Assembly: GCF_003570725.1 (NCBI RefSeq)
Contig: NZ_QWVS01000002.1
Location: 462,587 to 526,586 of the forward strand
Direction of reading: 5' to 3'
From: Peribacillus asahii
Lineage (GTDB): Bacteria > Bacillota > Bacilli > Bacillales > DSM-1321
DNA length: 64,000 nucleotides
In this document: piece by piece, positions 50,740 to 59,026 of the stretch
How positions within the stretch are numbered: position 1 is the first letter of the stretch
Layout of the letters: each line of letters begins with the position of its first letter
Translations under genes and position numbers: made by a program
The notes under the pieces: generated by a model
Database searches by the model: none
The model's input: only the letters and a program-made list of their open reading frames with translations
Told to the model about the DNA's origin: nothing

Positions 50740-51582
50740 ATGAAAATCGGTGTCATAGGAACTGGAAACATGGGGACGATCTTAATCGAAGCATGGCTCG
50801 AAACCAAGACATTGGAGCCTGCCAATCTACTTATTACAAATCGCACGCTCTCCAAAGCTTTGGCGCTGCAAGAAAAATATGCCTGTATCGAGGTCACCGA
50901 AACAGCTGTAGATATAGCAAAACGAGCAGATGTCATCTTCATATGTGTAAAGCCTTTACAAATTCACAACCTATTACAGGTCATTAAACCATATATAAAC
51001 AAAGACCAACTACTTGTTTCTATTACAAGTCCGCTCTCGGTCGCTCAACTTGAACATGAAGTTCCATGTTCATGCGCGCGGTTTATCCCAAGTATCACTA
51101 ATCGAGCTTGCTCTGGAGTTTCTCTATTAAGCTATAGTAAAGCTTGTTTGCCAAAGTGGAGGAGCTATTTACATGAACTAGCAAGAAAGATTTCGACACC
51201 CGTTGTTATTAACAATAACATTACAAGAGTTAGCTCGGATATCGTTAGTTGCGGACCTGCCTTTTTCAGTTTTTTCGCACAGTCGTTTATTGACGCTGCT
51301 TGCCAATCAACGGAAATTGACAGAAAAACAGCAACGATTTTAACAGAAAAAATGTTAATGGGGCTTGGAGATTTATTAAGTAAAGGAATCTACACATTAC
51401 CCACTTTACAGGAAAAAGTGAGTGTAAAAGGGGGAATTACAGGCGAAGGGATTAAAGTGTTAGAAGCAGCAAAACTACATGAGGTATTTAGCGAATTGTT
51501 GAAAGCAACGCACGAGAAATTTGATGAAGACATCGAGGAAATCGAAAAACAATTTCGATATGATTATAATATTCGCAACTAA
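50740..51582 (+). CDS. comER: ComER, pyrroline-5-carboxylate reductase-like protein
   Basis: Rossmann-fold protein related to pyrroline-5-carboxylate reductase. The NAD(P)-binding motif GVIGTGNMG lies at the very start, with VIFICVKPLQ near 68 and the C-terminal P5CR dimerisation helix containing VKGGITGEGIKVLE near 235. The ATG at 50740-50742 follows GAGGGGAG; the eleven upstream in-frame codons carry this site. This gives 280 residues. In B. subtilis comER is divergent from comEA as here, is not needed for competence, and has been linked to sporulation and biofilm control in relatives. Confidence 0.92.
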   Translation: MKIGVIGTGNMGTILIEAWLETKTLEPANLLITNRTLSKALALQEKYACIEVTETAVDIAKRADVIFICVKPLQIHNLLQVIKPYINKDQLLVSITSPLSVAQLEHEVPCSCARFIPSITNRACSGVSLLSYSKACLPKWRSYLHELARKISTPVVINNNITRVSSDIVSCGPAFFSFFAQSFIDAACQSTEIDRKTATILTEKMLMGLGDLLSKGIYTLPTLQEKVSVKGGITGEGIKVLEAAKLHEVFSELLKATHEKFDEDIEEIEKQFRYDYNIRN

Positions 51583-51630
51583 TTAACGAACTCCTGCCCT
51601 CATTTTTAAAAATTTTTTCTCCTAAGAAAA

Positions 51631-51656
51631 GAGACTGACTAAATTTAGTCAGTCTC
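51631..51656. terminator. Bidirectional terminator between comER and yqeM
   Basis: A perfect 26-bp palindrome, GAGACTGACTAAA (51631-51643) mirrored at 51644-51656, followed by TTTTCTTAGG on the minus strand and CGTTTCATTTTC on the plus strand. It is 5 nt from the yqeM stop. Confidence 0.8.
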
Positions 51657-51660
51657 CGTT

Positions 51661-52404
51661 TCATTTTCTTGCTACAAATAAAATACGCTCCGCTTGATCT
51701 TCGACAGACGCTTCCTCAAAATCAGCAAGAACCTCCAGCACTTCAAAGCCCACCTCTTCTAGCCAATCCGTATATTGAGAAGGCATATACGTACGCTGGT
51801 AATGAAACTCATCAAAACGTTCATACAAGCCATTTTCCGCATCCTGTACAAAAAAACTCAAATCATGTTCAACGCTATATGGAGCCTCTCCGGGAAAGCA
51901 ACTCCAAATATAGGCTATTTCTTCTTCATTAACTGCAAACGTATTATTATGAAAAATATGTTCCATTTTATAAATCGAATGCACATCAAACAATAGCAAG
52001 CCACCCTCACGTAAGTGGTGGTATATACCGCGAAAAGTTTGAAGGACCTCGTTTTCCGTTTTAAGATAGTTCAGTGAATCACAAAAAATGGTGATACAGT
52101 CATAACTGCCCAATCCTTCAAGTTCGGCCATGTTTTGCTGATAAAACGGAATGGATACCCCTTGCCTAGACGCTTTCTCTTGAGCCACCAGGAGCATTTC
52201 ATCAGATAAGTCAACACCCGTTACATCAAAGCCATTTCGTGCCAGCTCAATAGTCATCTCTCCCGTTCCACAAGCAAGATCTAACAGCCGTTTCTCCTGA
52301 ACTCCATATTGCTCAAGCTTTGCTGTTAACAACGCAAGCCACTTTTCATACGGAGCATCTTTCATCAGCTCATCGTATACGTAAGCAAAGCGTTCATAGC
52401 TCAT
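51661..52404 (-). CDS. yqeM: Class I SAM-dependent methyltransferase YqeM
   Basis: Methyltransferase of unknown substrate. The SAM motif LLDLACGTGEMTIELA lies at about residue 40, followed by VTGVDLSDEML near 61 and YDCITIFCDSLNYL near 100. The 247-residue length matches Bacillus YqeM. Its start overlaps the end of rsfS by 4 nt. Last gene of the yqeG operon. Confidence 0.92.
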   Translation of the reverse strand: MSYERFAYVYDELMKDAPYEKWLALLTAKLEQYGVQEKRLLDLACGTGEMTIELARNGFDVTGVDLSDEMLLVAQEKASRQGVSIPFYQQNMAELEGLGSYDCITIFCDSLNYLKTENEVLQTFRGIYHHLREGGLLLFDVHSIYKMEHIFHNNTFAVNEEEIAYIWSCFPGEAPYSVEHDLSFFVQDAENGLYERFDEFHYQRTYMPSQYTDWLEEVGFEVLEVLADFEEASVEDQAERILFVARK

Positions 52405-52757
52405 GGCATTAATTCACTTTGCACATCTTCTCGAGGGGCATCTCCCCATAAACGTTCAAGATTGTAGTACAGTCTTTCATCACGATGGAAAATATGAGCC
52501 ACCACATCTCCCATATCCACTAATACCCATTTCGCTTCATCGAACCCTTCAAGTCGCTTTACATTCACGCCTGCTTCTTCAGCCTTTTCTTTCATTTCAC
52601 GCGCAACGGCTTGAACTTGCTTCTCTGAGTTACCATGACAAATAAGGAAATAATCAGCGATTAATGAAATTCCTTGCACATTTAAGGCAACAATATCCTC
52701 TGCCCTTTTATCATCTGCTGCTTTTGCTGCTAATACTAGAAGTTCTCTTTCAGTCAT
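52401..52757 (-). CDS. rsfS: Ribosomal silencing factor RsfS
   Basis: Binds ribosomal protein L14 and blocks subunit joining to reduce translation under starvation. The 118-residue Iojap-family protein has DIVALNVQGIS near 20, DYFLICHGNSEKQVQA near 35 and the WVLVDMGDVVAHIFH motif near 77. It overlaps yqeK by one base and yqeM by four, so all three are translationally coupled. Confidence 0.96.
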   Translation of the reverse strand: MTERELLVLAAKAADDKRAEDIVALNVQGISLIADYFLICHGNSEKQVQAVAREMKEKAEEAGVNVKRLEGFDEAKWVLVDMGDVVAHIFHRDERLYYNLERLWGDAPREDVQSELMP

Positions 52758-53329
52758 TACATCTTCTCCTTCAAATTCTTAATGAGGTCATTATACGTAT
52801 GAAATGTAGCTGGATAAATTACTTGCTTTTTCATCATTAAAAAATTAATTGTATTTCGAACAGCTTGAATGACAGCTGCATCGAGATTTTGTTCAGCCAA
52901 TTTCCGCACTTCCTCTACACCTGGAAACGAACGACCTGGCTCAATATAATCCGCTAAATACACAATTTTATCCAACAGCGTCATTCCAATTCGACCCGAT
53001 GTATGGTAAGCAATGGCATCTAAAATTTCTTGGTCTGTAATACCTGCTTCCTGTTCAACAAGATACGCGCCAACTGGTGCATGCCACAATTCCGAGTGAT
53101 AATCTAATAAGTCTTTTGTTATATTTTGCTCCATAATAATTTGCTTCATTTCCTCTTTCGGACGAAATTTCGCATAATCATGAAAAATGGCGGCAAGCTC
53201 TGCCTTTTTTATATCTGCTCCATATCGTTCAGCAAGCTCTACGGCTGATTCCGCTACCCCCAATGTATGCACATACCGCTTTTCAGTCAGCTGTGCTTTC
53301 ACAAGTTGTAACGCTTCATTTCGATTCAT
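52757..53329 (-). CDS. yqeK: HD-domain diadenosine tetraphosphatase YqeK
   Basis: Symmetrical Ap4A hydrolase family protein, cleaving Ap4A to two ADP. HD-domain metal residues lie in RYVHTLGV near 20, AIFHDYAK near 49, LWHAPVGA near 80, and KIVYLADYIEPGR near 125. The ATG at 53327-53329 (MNRNEALQ) is chosen since GGGA lies 9 nt upstream, and the ATG three codons earlier touches that site. This gives 190 residues and a 14-nt overlap with nadD. Confidence 0.93.
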   Translation of the reverse strand: MNRNEALQLVKAQLTEKRYVHTLGVAESAVELAERYGADIKKAELAAIFHDYAKFRPKEEMKQIIMEQNITKDLLDYHSELWHAPVGAYLVEQEAGITDQEILDAIAYHTSGRIGMTLLDKIVYLADYIEPGRSFPGVEEVRKLAEQNLDAAVIQAVRNTINFLMMKKQVIYPATFHTYNDLIKNLKEKM

Positions 53330-53888
53330 ATAAACCATTCCCTTTTATATAGTTTACGACAGAATCAGGAATTAAATATTTAACAGTTTTTCCTGTCCGC
53401 AGCTTCCGTCGAATTGCGGAAGACGAAATGAACATTTGAGGAACATCCACCATAATAATTGGATACTCTGTCTCTTCATTATAATTGGGTCTCTTCACAC
53501 CTACGAAGTGAACAAGCTGAAGCAGTTCATCAATTCGATGCCACTTAGGTAAGTACTCAATCATATCCGCACCAATAATAAAGTAGAAGGACGCGTCCGG
53601 CTCTTGCTCTGTCAACAGCTTCATCGTATCAAACGTATAAGAAGTACCTTTTCTATCAATTTCTACTCCTTCAATGCTAAAAGAAGGATGATCATAAAGT
53701 GCACGCTTAAGCATCGCTAAACGGTCATAAGCGGTCACCGCTTCCGTCTGCTCCTTATGAGGAGGAACATAGTTTGGCATAAATCTAATTTCATCTAATT
53801 CCAGTGCATCTAACACTTCATTAGCAATGATTAAATGCCCAATATGCGGAGGGTTAAACGTTCCGCCTAAAATTCCAATCTTCTTCAT
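53316..53888 (-). CDS. nadD: Nicotinate-nucleotide adenylyltransferase
   Basis: Adenylates nicotinate mononucleotide in NAD synthesis. The nucleotidyl-transferase motif GGTFNPPHIGH lies at residues 8-18 and FISSSAIRRKLRTG near 155. The ATG at 53886-53888 (MKKIGILGG) follows AAGGTG and gives 190 residues; a further 36 in-frame codons upstream overlap yqeI and have no ribosome site. It is followed by yqeK with a 14-nt overlap. Confidence 0.97.
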   Translation of the reverse strand: MKKIGILGGTFNPPHIGHLIIANEVLDALELDEIRFMPNYVPPHKEQTEAVTAYDRLAMLKRALYDHPSFSIEGVEIDRKGTSYTFDTMKLLTEQEPDASFYFIIGADMIEYLPKWHRIDELLQLVHFVGVKRPNYNEETEYPIIMVDVPQMFISSSAIRRKLRTGKTVKYLIPDSVVNYIKGNGLYESK

Positions 53889-53898
53889 AACAATCACC

Positions 53899-54189
53899 TT
53901 ATGGTAATTGAATTTGCTTATTTTCTCGTGATTCTTTATATAAAACAATTGTATTACCGATAACTTGCACAAGCTCTGCTCTTGCACCTTTTGCAAGGGC
54001 TACTGACACATCGTCACGGTCTTCCTCACAATTTTGCAGAACGCTCACTTTAATTAATTCACGCGCTTCCAATGCTTCACCAATCTGTTTAATTAAATTA
54101 TCATTTACTCCACCTTTTCCTACTTGAAAAATAGGATTCAAGTGATGTGCTTTTGATCGTAAAAATCTTTTTTGTTTACCTGTCAGCAT
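53899..54189 (-). CDS. yqeI: YhbY/CRM-domain RNA-binding protein YqeI
   Basis: A 96-residue CRM-domain protein thought to bind pre-50S ribosome particles. Sequence features are LTGKQKRFLRSKAHHLNP, the GKGGVND loop (about 24-30) and LQNCEEDRDDV near 55. Its start overlaps the end of aroE by 7 nt and nadD begins 10 nt downstream. Confidence 0.94.
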   Translation of the reverse strand: MLTGKQKRFLRSKAHHLNPIFQVGKGGVNDNLIKQIGEALEARELIKVSVLQNCEEDRDDVSVALAKGARAELVQVIGNTIVLYKESRENKQIQLP

Positions 54190-55034
54190 GTCTGACCTCC
54201 TAATTTATTTAACACAATCTGTTCCATTCTAGATGTATCAGGCATTACGCCTGTCCATATTTGAAAAGCAAGAGCTGCCTGATTCACAAACATCCCCAAT
54301 CCATTTTGCGTTTTCGCACCATTTTGCTCTGCTTCCATAAGAATTTTCGTCTTCAACGGGTTATAAATAATATCACTTACAACAGCAGAAGCTTTAATAG
54401 CTGTAACATCCAGTGGTGTATCATCAACTTTTGGACTCATGCCAATAGATGTCGTTTGAATAATTAAATCGTACGCCATAATATTTGCTTCTGCTTCAAG
54501 CATCGTTAAGGCTGTAGACTGTTTCTCATATGGGCATTCTGAAATAAGGGTCTCCGCTCTCTCCTTTGTTCGGTTGGCAATGTCCACTTGCTTCACGCCT
54601 TCTTTCACAAGGGTGAAATAAATGGCACGTGCAGCACCACCCGCTCCGATGATTAACGTCTTTTTAGAAGCTAAATCTCCAGAGACCTCTTCAGCTAAAG
54701 CTTTATAAAACCCTTTCCCATCTGTATTATACCCAATATAACGACCATCTCGATAGACAACCGTATTCACCGCACCAATTGCTTGTGCTAATTCATCCAC
54801 TTCATCCAGCAATGGAATGATAGCTGTCTTATGTGGAATTGTGACGTTAAAGCCAGACACTCCAATCGCCTTCATCCCTTTTACTGCATCCTGCAAGCAC
54901 TCCGGCGTTACATGAAAATGATGGTACACCGCATCCATTTGTTCTTGGTCAAACGCATCATTATGAATAGCTGGAGACATGGAATGCGCAATAGGATCTC
55001 CGATTACTCCATATATTTTCTTCACCTTCATCAC
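54183..55034 (-). CDS. aroE: Shikimate dehydrogenase
   Basis: NADPH-dependent reduction of 3-dehydroshikimate in aromatic amino acid synthesis. The substrate motif HSMSPAIHNDAF lies near residue 18, FNVTIPHK near 62, and the NADP-binding GAGGAARAI near 132. About 283 residues. Two adjacent starts (GTG then ATG) follow TAGGGTG; the exact one is uncertain. It is 7 nt after yqeH. Confidence 0.96.
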   Translation of the reverse strand: MMKVKKIYGVIGDPIAHSMSPAIHNDAFDQEQMDAVYHHFHVTPECLQDAVKGMKAIGVSGFNVTIPHKTAIIPLLDEVDELAQAIGAVNTVVYRDGRYIGYNTDGKGFYKALAEEVSGDLASKKTLIIGAGGAARAIYFTLVKEGVKQVDIANRTKERAETLISECPYEKQSTALTMLEAEANIMAYDLIIQTTSIGMSPKVDDTPLDVTAIKASAVVSDIIYNPLKTKILMEAEQNGAKTQNGLGMFVNQAALAFQIWTGVMPDTSRMEQIVLNKLGGQTC

Positions 55035-55041
55035 CCTACTA

Positions 55042-56151
55042 TTAAATTAACGACTTACGAACAATAACATTGACTCCTTTTGGAACGTGAGCAACAAGTT
55101 TCGCTCCCGGTTCATTTACTGTTACCCAACCAAGTCCCGAGAAGACAATATCCATTTTCGGTTGTTTTAATGAAAACTCATGCGGTACAAGCTCTGGAAA
55201 CTCACCCATTTGTTCCGGCCGCGGCGGCGTTAATAACTCACCCGCGTGATTTTTATACAATTCATCTGCTTTCTCTAATTTCGTACGATGAATAGGTAAT
55301 TCATTTGATAAATGACATGTTAAAGAACGTCTTCCACCTGATACATAATCTAATCGTGCTAAGCCGCCAAAAAAGAGCGTCTGCTCCTCGTTTAACTGAT
55401 ATACTTTTGGCTTAATTTCTTTTTTAGGCATGATGATTTTAAAATCACGTGAATCCACAAAATGAGCCATTTGATGATGATTGATAATACCTGGTGTATC
55501 AATTATCGCTTGTCCATCATCTAGCGGAATTTCAATCATGTCAAGTGTTGTGCCCGGAAAATGAGAAGTTGTAATAATATCGCTTTCCCCACTTACTTGT
55601 TTAATTAAGCGATTAATAAACGTAGATTTGCCGACATTTGTACAACCTACAACGTACACATCACGACCTTGACGGTAATGCTCAATAGCTTCCGCAGCTT
55701 CCGCAATGTATTTTCCTTTCTCCGCACTCACCAATAATACATCAACCGGCTGTAGACCTAACTCTTTTGAGGATTGCTTCATCCAATTGATTAATTTATT
55801 ATGTTTTACCGATTTCGGCAATAAATCCACTTTATTACCGATTAATAACACATCATTCCGACCAACAAAACGGTGCAATCCTGGAAGCCAGCTGCCATTA
55901 AAATCAAAAATATCAACAATTTTTACAATTAATGAATCCGTTTCACCTACTCTATTTAAAATTTTCAAAAAGTCATCATCTGTTAACGAAACATCTTGGA
56001 CTTCATTATAATGCTTTAATTTAAAACAGCGCTGACAAATAATAGTCTCCTTCTCAAGCGCTGACTTTGGCGCATATCCTAATTCTTTCGGGGAATCGGT
56101 CTGAACCTTTACTCCACAGCCGATGCACACTACCTCTTGATGATTGTTCAA
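55042..56151 (-). CDS. yqeH: Ribosome biogenesis GTPase YqeH
   Basis: Circularly permuted GTPase needed for 30S assembly. An N-terminal zinc finger (CIGC and CQRC, about residues 10-45) is followed by G-motifs in permuted order: GNKVDLLP (G4) near 112 before GCTNVGKST (G1) near 170 and DTPGI (G3) near 220, then a C-terminal domain ending VPKGVNVIVRKSLI. The TTG at 56149-56151 is taken as start because GGGAGG lies 7 nt upstream; it overlaps the yqeG stop (TTGA). This gives 369 residues. Confidence 0.95.
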   Translation of the reverse strand: MNNHQEVVCIGCGVKVQTDSPKELGYAPKSALEKETIICQRCFKLKHYNEVQDVSLTDDDFLKILNRVGETDSLIVKIVDIFDFNGSWLPGLHRFVGRNDVLLIGNKVDLLPKSVKHNKLINWMKQSSKELGLQPVDVLLVSAEKGKYIAEAAEAIEHYRQGRDVYVVGCTNVGKSTFINRLIKQVSGESDIITTSHFPGTTLDMIEIPLDDGQAIIDTPGIINHHQMAHFVDSRDFKIIMPKKEIKPKVYQLNEEQTLFFGGLARLDYVSGGRRSLTCHLSNELPIHRTKLEKADELYKNHAGELLTPPRPEQMGEFPELVPHEFSLKQPKMDIVFSGLGWVTVNEPGAKLVAHVPKGVNVIVRKSLI

Positions 56152-56669
56152 TTGCGTTCCTCCCATTCTATCATTCCTTTTCGTTTAAGCGCTGACATAA
56201 TTTTTCGTTCAAAGAAGCGATTAATTTTTGTATTAATCCCGTCTGACTGTGACACAGGAATCACTAAGATTGTATGGAACCCACCTCGATTACCTCCAAA
56301 CACATCCGTCAACAGCTGGTCCCCTACGACAACAGTTTCCTCACGCTTAAGCCCCATTTGTACACAAGCTTTTTTAAAAGCCTTTGTTAACGGCTTCTTT
56401 GCTCGATAAATAAAGGGAATACGCAAAGGATCTGAAAAGGCACGTACCCTTTGTTCATTATTATTCGATACAATCGTCACTAAAATCCCGTGCTCGCGCA
56501 TCTGATCAAACCAATCCATTAACTTTCGCGTAGCGTTCGGACGATCCCATTCTACAAGTGTATTATCCAAATCAGTAATAATCCCTTTAATCCCACGCTT
56601 TTTCAAGTCTTCCGGCGTTATATCAAAAATGCTTTTTATTTGTTCACTCGGTAAAAATAATTTAAGCAT
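56148..56669 (-). CDS. yqeG: HAD-family phosphatase YqeG
   Basis: HAD superfamily IIIA phosphatase, substrate unknown. Motif I is TDLDNTLVEWD near residue 35, motif II is IVSNNNE near 73, and motif III/IV includes VVGDQLLTDVFGGN near 120. The ATG at 56667-56669 (MLKLFLPSEQ) follows GAGGTG and gives 173 residues. It is the first gene of the yqeG-yqeH-aroE-yqeI-nadD-yqeK-rsfS-yqeM operon. Confidence 0.94.
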   Translation of the reverse strand: MLKLFLPSEQIKSIFDITPEDLKKRGIKGIITDLDNTLVEWDRPNATRKLMDWFDQMREHGILVTIVSNNNEQRVRAFSDPLRIPFIYRAKKPLTKAFKKACVQMGLKREETVVVGDQLLTDVFGGNRGGFHTILVIPVSQSDGINTKINRFFERKIMSALKRKGMIEWEERN

Positions 56670-56802
56670 ATTACACCTCAACGTTTTCCTAAAAATTTAC
56701 CGTATCCATCATATCTAATTTTCGCCCGTCTTTCAAAAAAATTCTAACGGTTCTTAAAATTGACTGCATTAATTATGCAAAGCCCCTCCAATAATTACCT
56801 AT

Positions 56803-56944
56803 TTATCCCAAATAGTTTTCGACAAAAAACTCGACATAATATTTTGTGGATAAAGTTACCCACATTATCCCTATTGTTCCTTTTTCATTTTTCTTCCTTT
56901 ACAAACAATTTAATCACAAGTTATCCACTGACAATTGTGGATAA
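56803..56944. promoter_or_regulatory. Cluster of DnaA boxes upstream of sda
   Basis: Two perfect DnaA boxes on the minus strand (TGTGGATAA at 56845-56853 and 56936-56944), two with one mismatch on the plus strand (TTACCCACA at 56856-56864; TTATCCACT at 56921-56929), and two weaker ones (TTATCCCAA at 56803; TTATCCCTA at 56865). They lie in the sda-yqeG intergenic region. In B. subtilis DnaA activates sda, which fits this arrangement. Confidence 0.85.
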
Positions 56945-56952
56945 TCGACCAA

Positions 56953-56981
56953 TTGTTCTTCTTATTCTTTTTTGATACAGT
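56953..56981 (+). promoter_or_regulatory. Candidate sda promoter
   Basis: TTGTTC (56953-56958) and TACAGT (56976-56981) with 17-nt spacing, starting 8 nt after the last perfect DnaA box. Both boxes are imperfect, as expected for an activator-dependent promoter. Confidence 0.45.
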
Positions 56982-57072
56982 ATGAATACACCAACGAAAA
57001 CATACTGTACGAAACAGAAAAACATTCTCTCATTATTCAATAACTTGGAGGTGAGCAGCCTACATTGGCGAA

Positions 57073-57231
57073 ATGATGCATAAATTATCGGATGATTTAT
57101 TACTCGAATCATATTTCAAAGCAAAACAATTAAACTTAGATGCAGAGTTTATTCGCTTAATCGAAGCCGAAATACATCGAAGATCTTTAACAAATCAAAT
57201 CTATACTCCCATTAGTGAATCAATCTGCTGA
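57073..57231 (+). CDS. sda: Sporulation checkpoint protein Sda
   Basis: Small helical-hairpin inhibitor of the sporulation histidine kinases (KinA), produced when replication is disturbed. The 52-codon reading [20 protein letters not shown] ... [15 protein letters not shown] covers both Sda helices; the last 13 residues ([13 protein letters not shown]) are an extended tail. The ribosome site GGAGGTG (57047-57053) is about 20 nt from the tandem ATGs, unusually far; an ATT at 57064 in frame, or coupling to a tiny TTG-GCG-AAA-TGA reading, could explain this. It lies divergent to yqeG, behind DnaA boxes. Confidence 0.88.
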   Translation: MMHKLSDDLLLESYFKAKQLNLDAEFIRLIEAEIHRRSLTNQIYTPISESIC

Positions 57232-57256
57232 CCTGTATGTCAGCTCTTTTCTTTTT
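57227..57256 (+). terminator. Terminator overlapping the sda stop codon
   Basis: Stem GCTGAC/GTCAGC (57227-57232/57239-57244) followed by TCTTTTCTTTTTATT. The stem includes the sda stop codon. Confidence 0.7.
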
Positions 57257-57294
57257 ATTCAGCTATTGTTACAGCACCCTGTTGTTTCATACCG

Positions 57295-58074
57295 TCATTT
57301 TATATACCCAATCTTCTCTCCTATACGAACATTCGCCGGTATAACTAAATCCGATTCAATCTCAAAGCTATCCTTCTCAAAAAGAAGCACGACAGTTGAA
57401 CCAAAACTAAAATACGAAAACTCTTGTCCCTTTTGTAATCGCTTCGCTTTATCTGTAATTTCAATGGAATTAATAAACATCGCTCCAACTTTCACAATCG
57501 CTACACACCCTTGACCATAATCAAGTTCTGTTATAATACGATAATTTTTAGACAAAGGGGCCTTTCCATACAGCATCCCCCATTTATTAACTGGATAAGA
57601 TTTCTGACCTAAACTCCAACGTTGTGTTACTTCTCCAGAAATCGGTGTATGAATTCGATGATAGTGACTAGGACTTAAATATAGCACGAGATATTTTCCA
57701 CCTAGATACTTTTGAAGTGTTTTGGGATCACCGAGCATCTCTTCCATCGAATATGTTTTCCCTTTTACGATAATCTTTTTATCTTCCTGAATGTCGCCAA
57801 AATCTTCTAAAATCCCATCAACTGGACTAACAACAGCTTGTTCTCCTTCTGCAATAGGCCTTACATCGCTCTTTAATTTTCGGATAAATAAATCATGTAA
57901 AGTTGCAAATGAAGCAAAGTCATCTTTTGCTTCCTGCTGGTCAAGTCGGAACACTTTTGTATATAATGGAATAATAGGCTTACTCAAGCGCGATTGACTA
58001 AAGTTTTTCAACAACGCTGAAGTAACCCTACCATTCGTCAATTCAATAAAAAAGCGATAAAGAAATGAAAACAA
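57295..58074 (-). CDS. psd: Phosphatidylserine decarboxylase proenzyme
   Basis: Converts phosphatidylserine to phosphatidylethanolamine. The proenzyme cleaves itself to make a pyruvoyl group from the serine in the FGSTVVLLF motif near residue 228. Other conserved parts are SPVDGILEDFG near 85 and YLSPSHYHRIHTP near 132. The 259-residue length is normal. Start appears to be TTG (58072-58074), after a GGTGG stretch. It is convergent with sda and divergent from pssA. Confidence 0.95.
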   Translation of the reverse strand: MFSFLYRFFIELTNGRVTSALLKNFSQSRLSKPIIPLYTKVFRLDQQEAKDDFASFATLHDLFIRKLKSDVRPIAEGEQAVVSPVDGILEDFGDIQEDKKIIVKGKTYSMEEMLGDPKTLQKYLGGKYLVLYLSPSHYHRIHTPISGEVTQRWSLGQKSYPVNKWGMLYGKAPLSKNYRIITELDYGQGCVAIVKVGAMFINSIEITDKAKRLQKGQEFSYFSFGSTVVLLFEKDSFEIESDLVIPANVRIGEKIGYIK

Positions 58075-58198
58075 ACAACACCCACCACCAATTGTAAATT
58101 ATTTCATAAATCCCTTGCATAATTTGTGTCACCTAAAATATTATTATATAATAAATACTTGCGTTTAATTAATCTAGTTTTACGAAAGGAGTGAAAAA

Positions 58199-58738
58199 AT
58201 GTTTTTATTAGACGCTATAGACCAGACTATCAGAAAACTAAAAACTCAAACAGCTAATATTTTGACCTTATTAAATTTATCCTTAGGTGGATTTGCCATC
58301 ATATCTGTTATGAACAACCAATTAAACTTAAGCTTACTTTTAATTTTCCTAGCGGCACTCGCCGACCGTTTTGACGGCATGGTTGCACGAAAGTTTAATA
58401 TCGAGTCGGAGCTCGGCAAACAATTAGATTCCATGTGCGACATTATTTCATTTGGAGTGGCGCCTGCCCTGCTTATATATCACGGAATTTTAGTAGAATT
58501 CGGCGCTCCTGGAGCAGCTTTCACTATTTTATATATTGCTTGCGGAGCCCTTCGTTTAGCACGATTTAATATTAGTGAGAATAACGGTTATTTCACGGGG
58601 GTACCGATTACAGTCGCTGGTTGTATTGCCACATTAAGCTTCTTAGCTTATCCAGATGTCACACCAGTATTCTTCGCATTCCTCATGATTATATTATCGA
58701 TACTGATGATTAGTCCATTGAGACTGAAAAAGATGTAG
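58199..58738 (+). CDS. pssA: CDP-diacylglycerol-serine O-phosphatidyltransferase
   Basis: Membrane enzyme making phosphatidylserine, the substrate of Psd. The CDP-alcohol phosphatidyltransferase motif DGMVAR...G...D...D is complete (D59, G60, A63, R64, G73, D77, D81), with about six membrane helices. The 179-residue length matches Bacillus PssA. AAAGGAG precedes the ATG. It is divergent from psd, so the two-step phosphatidylethanolamine pathway is encoded side by side. Confidence 0.95.
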   Translation: MFLLDAIDQTIRKLKTQTANILTLLNLSLGGFAIISVMNNQLNLSLLLIFLAALADRFDGMVARKFNIESELGKQLDSMCDIISFGVAPALLIYHGILVEFGAPGAAFTILYIACGALRLARFNISENNGYFTGVPITVAGCIATLSFLAYPDVTPVFFAFLMIILSILMISPLRLKKM

Positions 58739-58756
58739 GAAACGTATCTACAAATG

Positions 58757-58800
58757 GAAAGGAGCCTTCTGAAAGATTTGCAGAAGGCTCCTTTCTTATT
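58757..58800 (+). terminator. Terminator downstream of pssA
   Basis: Perfect 14-bp stem AAAGGAGCCTTCTG/CAGAAGGCTCCTTT (58758-58771/58781-58794) followed by CTTATTA, about 20 nt past the stop. Confidence 0.85.
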
Positions 58801-58811
58801 AGCCGCTTTGA

Positions 58812-58907
58812 TTAGTATGCTGCGCCGATTTTTGTTAAAACCTTTTTAATGATTGGATCCTTTTCGCCCACCGCTGCGAGACTATTTGTATGACAAGGCC
58901 TAAACAG
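58812..58907 (-). pseudogene. Possible remnant of a small coding sequence
   Basis: Between the pssA and sigK terminators the minus strand is open for about 31 codons, ending GEKDPIIKKVLTKIGAAY and a TAA at 58812-58814, and preceded in frame by TAG. There is no ATG and no ribosome site; the only usual start is a GTG at 58869-58871 without one. The composition looks coding-like, so it may be the end of a decayed gene. I do not recognise the protein. Confidence 0.25.
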
Positions 58908-58980
58908 CTATTATGCTTTTTTAAATTTCTCAAAAAATAAATAAAGACTTTATGTGATGCCGTTTTTCATATAACTATTA

Positions 58981-59012
58981 TAAAAGACCTTCAGCACTGT
59001 GAAGGTCTTTTA
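58981..59012. terminator. Terminator downstream of sigK
   Basis: Perfect 13-bp stem TAAAAGACCTTCA/TGAAGGTCTTTTA (58981-58993/59000-59012) with T-runs on both strands, 14 nt past the sigK stop. Confidence 0.88.
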
Positions 59013-59026
59013 TATTCATCATTCGA

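Noticed and set aside
53888..53996. 36-codon N-terminal extension of nadD
   Set aside because: It overlaps yqeI, has no ribosome site, and the internal ATG after AAGGTG gives the family's usual N-terminus.
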